Of a stretch of 9,371 bases of DNA, positions 7,787 through 9,371 are shown in pieces. The notes beneath the pieces are model-generated. The model was given only the letters and a program-made list of their open reading frames with translations. It was not told the origin of the DNA and searched no databases. The DNA is from Deltaproteobacteria bacterium (GTDB lineage Bacteria; Desulfobacterota; Syntrophia; Syntrophales; UBA2210). A program made the translations under genes and the position numbers. The number at the start of each line of letters is the position of its first letter. Positions within the stretch are counted from its first letter, which is position 1. Where the stretch lies: positions 1 through 9,371 of the forward strand of contig DSBH01000116.1 of NCBI GenBank assembly GCA_011056825.1. Reading direction: 5' to 3'.

Positions 7787-8212
7787 TTAATCAATAATTT
7801 CAATGCCCATGGATCGCGCCGTACCCCCGATTATGTTGAGAGCACCTTCCATGTCGACGGCATTCAGGTCCTTGTATTTGATTTCCGCGATCTCCCTGAG
7901 TTGTTTCTTTGTTATCTGGCCAACTCTTTCCCGCTTCGGATCACCGGATCCCTTGGCGATCTTGGCCGCCTGCTTGAGGAGCACCGCGGCCGGCGGTGTT
8001 TTCGTTATAAAAGTAAATGATTTGTCGGCATATACGGATATGACCACGGGGATGACGGTCCCCTCCTGATTCTGCGTCATTGCGTTATATGCCTTGCAAA
8101 ACTCCATGATGTTGACCCCGTGCTGACCCAGGGCGGGTCCGATCGGGGGCGACGGAGTTGCTTTGCCGGCCTGGATCTGAAGTTTTATTTGCGCGATAAC
8201 CTTCTTTGCCAT
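7787..8212 (-). CDS. rplK: 50S ribosomal protein L11
   Basis: L11 binds the GTPase-associated region of 23S rRNA together with L10-L12, and is needed in other bacteria for RelA sensing of uncharged tRNA. The product has 141 residues, exactly the usual length. The proline-rich N-terminal motif PSPPIGPALGQHGVNIMEFC lies at residues 20-39, with the domain boundary near the FITKTPPAAVLLKQAA segment. The C-terminal RNA-binding domain includes KGSGDPKRERVGQITKKQ and GTARSMGIEI. The ATG at 8212 has GAGAGGG seven bases upstream. The gene is 36 bp after nusG and 21 bp before rplA. I could not identify an L1 operator with confidence in the short leader. Confidence 0.98.
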   Translation of the reverse strand: MAKKVIAQIKLQIQAGKATPSPPIGPALGQHGVNIMEFCKAYNAMTQNQEGTVIPVVISVYADKSFTFITKTPPAAVLLKQAAKIAKGSGDPKRERVGQITKKQLREIAEIKYKDLNAVDMEGALNIIGGTARSMGIEIID

Positions 8213-8248
8213 CCTCGTGCCCTCTCAATACATCTGTCTTTTTCCGTT

Positions 8249-8779
8249 CTACGTCTGGGTCACCTGAATAAAATCAAGCTCCACCGGTGTTGAACGCCCG
8301 AATATGCTGACGATGACCCGCAATTTCCCCTTTTCTTCCTTGACCTCGTCAACGACGCCGTCAAAATTTGAAAAAGGACCGTCGATGATTCTCACGTGAT
8401 CACCGATTTCAAAGCGGAATTTCGGTTTCGGTTTCAGCGTTCCTTCGCTTATCCTGGTTTTCAATAGTTCCACGTCTTCGCTCGATATCGGCGAAGGCTT
8501 GTCCCTGCTGCCTATGAAACCGGTAACCTTCGGCGTGTCCTTGACCAGATGCCACGTGTCTTCCGTCAACTCCATGTTGATCAACATGTAGCTCGGGAAA
8601 AACTTCCGCTTCGATGTTTTTTTTTCGCCACGTACCAGCTCGACTACATCCTCCTCGGGAACAAGTATATCGCCGAAATAATCCTGCATTCCCGACGCCG
8701 CTATGCGCTCCTCCAGGGATTGCTTGACCCTGCCTTCGAAGCCCGAGTAGGTATGTATGACGTACCATTTAAATGCCAT
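8249..8779 (-). CDS. nusG: Transcription termination/antitermination factor NusG
   Basis: NusG rides on RNA polymerase during elongation and couples it to ribosomes (through S10) or to Rho. The 176-residue length is typical. The NGN domain, residues 1 to about 112, begins KWYVIHTYSGFEGRVKQSL and includes the conserved KRKFFPSYMLINM and VTGFIGSRDKPSPIS. The C-terminal KOW domain starts at about residue 123 (FEIGDHVRIIDGPFSNFDGVV). The ATG at 8779 is only 7 bp after the secE stop. The sole ribosome-site candidate is a GGGA that overlaps the last secE codon, so translation is probably coupled to secE. An 8-bp inverted repeat lies at 8803-8819, just upstream inside secE. Confidence 0.97.
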   Translation of the reverse strand: MAFKWYVIHTYSGFEGRVKQSLEERIAASGMQDYFGDILVPEEDVVELVRGEKKTSKRKFFPSYMLINMELTEDTWHLVKDTPKVTGFIGSRDKPSPISSEDVELLKTRISEGTLKPKPKFRFEIGDHVRIIDGPFSNFDGVVDEVKEEKGKLRVIVSIFGRSTPVELDFIQVTQT

Positions 8780-8786
8780 TGCAGGA

Positions 8787-8990
8787 TTATCCCAGAACGA
8801 CTCTCACCAGCCTGGTGAGTATCAAGTCAACAATTCCCAGATAGAGGCTCACGACGAGCACGACGACGATCACCACCGATGTCGACGCCAGGGCCTGTTT
8901 CGGCGTTGGCCAGGTGACCTTTTTCAACTCTGTCCTGGCTTCCTTGAGAAACCGTAAAGAAACGGCCCACTTTTCTCTTATCTTTTCCAT
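8787..8990 (-). CDS. secE: Preprotein translocase subunit SecE
   Basis: SecE is the small inner-membrane subunit that clamps SecY in the SecYEG protein-export channel. The 67-residue product is the short single-span form. A cytoplasmic amphipathic helix (SLRFLKEARTELKKVTWPTP, residues 11-30) carries the family motif ELKKVTWP at 21-28, followed by one membrane segment at about 36-58 (Val/Leu/Ile-rich). The start is the ATG at 8990 (MEKIREKW), with GGGACGGGG just upstream. A longer in-frame reading from 9047 runs into the tRNA-Trp gene and gives the artefactual peptide MLGVRVPPGLP, so it is rejected. secE begins 24 bp after the tRNA-Trp CCA end and its stop is 7 bp before nusG. Confidence 0.96.
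   Translation of the reverse strand: MEKIREKWAVSLRFLKEARTELKKVTWPTPKQALASTSVVIVVVLVVSLYLGIVDLILTRLVRVVLG
8803..8819. repeat. Inverted repeat at the 3' end of secE
   Basis: CTCACCAG (8803-8810) and CTGGTGAG (8812-8819) are perfect inverted copies separated by a single base. As RNA this makes a 7-bp stem with a GGC loop. It falls in the last codons of secE, ending 24 bases before the nusG ATG, and has no U-run after it, so it is not a terminator. Confidence 0.55.
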
Positions 8991-9014
8991 ATGCCCCGTC
9001 CCGAAAAAATAAAA

Positions 9015-9091
9015 TGGCAGGCCAGGAGGGACTCGAACCCCCAACATCCGGATTTGGAGTCCGGCGCTCTAGCCATTAGAGCTACTGGCCT
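9015..9091 (-). tRNA. tRNA-Trp (anticodon CCA)
   Basis: The minus strand folds into a full cloverleaf of 77 bases including an encoded CCA end. The acceptor AGGCCAG pairs with CTGGCCT. The D arm is GCTC...GAGC, and the anticodon arm is CCGGA-CTCCAAA-TCCGG with anticodon CCA at 9055-9057. The five-base variable loop is ATGTT, and the T arm contains GGTTCGAGTCC. The discriminator is G73, as expected for tryptophan tRNA. It stands between rpmG (15 bp away) and secE (24 bp away). The tract TTTTATTTTTT follows the CCA directly. Confidence 0.97.
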
Positions 9092-9106
9092 GCATAGAGC
9101 CCCTTT

Positions 9107-9256
9107 TTACTTTGTTTCCCGATGAAGCGTGTGCGTCTGGCAGAAACGACAGTACTTCTTCAATTCGAGACGATTTTTCATCGTCCTCTTGTTTTTTGTC
9201 GTCGAATAATTCCTCTGCTTGCAGTTCACACAAGCCAGCATGACGATATCTCTCAT
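9107..9256 (-). CDS. rpmG: 50S ribosomal protein L33 (zinc-type)
   Basis: L33 is a small protein of the large subunit near the E site. The 49-residue product is MRDIVMLACVNCKQRNYS..., ending in TLHRETK. It keeps the two cysteine pairs C9/C12 (CVNC) and C36/C39 (CRFC) of the zinc-binding form, as well as the family pattern NYSTTKNKRTMKNRLELKKYC. The ATG at 9256 has GAGGT nine bases upstream, and the gene ends with TAA. It is squeezed between two tRNAs: 21 bp after tRNA-Thr and 15 bp before tRNA-Trp. Its position before secE is common in related genomes. The gene is short, but the assignment is secure. Confidence 0.96.
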   Translation of the reverse strand: MRDIVMLACVNCKQRNYSTTKNKRTMKNRLELKKYCRFCQTHTLHRETK

Positions 9257-9277
9257 TGCACAGTTACCTCACAAAAA

Positions 9278-9353
9278 TGGAGCCCACGACCAGGATTGAA
9301 CTGGTGACCTCATCCTTACCAAGGATGTGCTCTACCGACTGAGCTACGTGGGC
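9278..9353 (-). tRNA. tRNA-Thr (anticodon GGU)
   Basis: The minus strand gives a 76-base cloverleaf with an encoded CCA end. The acceptor GCCCACG pairs with CGTGGGC, and the D arm is GCTC...GAGC. The anticodon stem is CATCC/GGATG with loop TTGGTAA, placing anticodon GGT at 9318-9320. The T arm is CCAGTTCAATCCTGG, and the discriminator is U. It is the rightmost feature. In many bacteria this tRNA belongs to a Tyr-Gly-Thr cluster upstream of tuf, but the other members would lie outside the window. Confidence 0.97.
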
Positions 9354-9371
9354 CTCGGCGCCGTTATGTTC

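Noticed and set aside
8213..8248. L1 operator before rplK
   Set aside because: It is expected from E. coli-type regulation, but the 36-bp spacer shows only a good ribosome site, and I cannot match an L1-binding structure with confidence.
8991..9047. Upstream extension of SecE by 19 residues
   Set aside because: The extension is translated from the tRNA-Trp gene and the spacer (MLGVRVPPGLP...). The ATG at 8990 gives the usual SecE length and N-terminus.
1..9371. A new accessory or defence system
   Set aside because: All coding space is filled by intact, co-oriented core genes in a conserved order, with no foreign composition, mobile element or CRISPR-like repeats.

Overview
The window is a conserved translation and transcription housekeeping locus. 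Every convincing gene lies on the minus strand, so it is read from the right edge to the left: tRNA-Thr(GGU), rpmG (L33), tRNA-Trp(CCA), secE, nusG, rplK (L11), rplA (L1), rplJ (L10), rplL (L7/L12), rpoB, and the first 572 codons of rpoC, which runs off the left edge. This is the classic secE-nusG-rplKAJL-rpoBC string of bacteria. The base composition is moderate (judged by eye as slightly above 50% GC). The RpoB N-terminus (RKNFG...IPNLIEIQKKSYEKFLQ), a proteobacterial-style insert region before the RpoB active site, and tRNA genes next to rpmG and secE suggest Desulfobacterota/'Deltaproteobacteria'. That placement is inference from remembered family sequences, not from a tree.

Layout, right to left. 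At 9107-9353, a tRNA-Thr and a tRNA-Trp flank a 49-residue zinc-type L33 gene. At 8249-8990, secE and nusG are only 7 bp apart. At 7055-8212, rplK and rplA are 21 bp apart. At 6868-7054 lies the longest gap (187 bp). It carries a recognisable L10 leader RNA (GACAGCAGG...CCUGCCGAG core), a second small hairpin and a 10-base direct repeat. At 5920-6867, rplJ (best read from a TTG start) and rplL follow. At 1769-5899 is an intact rpoB, and at 1-1716 the 5' part of rpoC with its zinc site and the catalytic NADFDGD loop. No gap exceeds 300 bp. No strong intrinsic terminator or convincing promoter is visible, so the main promoter is probably to the right of the window.

Together the genes supply RNA polymerase core subunits (beta, beta'), the elongation factor NusG, the ribosomal L1, L11 and L10-L12 stalk proteins, L33, the SecE translocon subunit and two tRNAs. 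Expected control is autogenous: the L10-L12 complex binding the rplJ leader is supported by sequence, while L1 control of rplK-rplA is only family knowledge. I see no mobile element, CRISPR array, defence system or novel gene. The observations worth a second look are small: the leader RNA architecture, non-AUG starts, a hairpin at the secE/nusG junction, rpmG between two tRNAs, and the absence of tuf between tRNA-Thr and rpmG.
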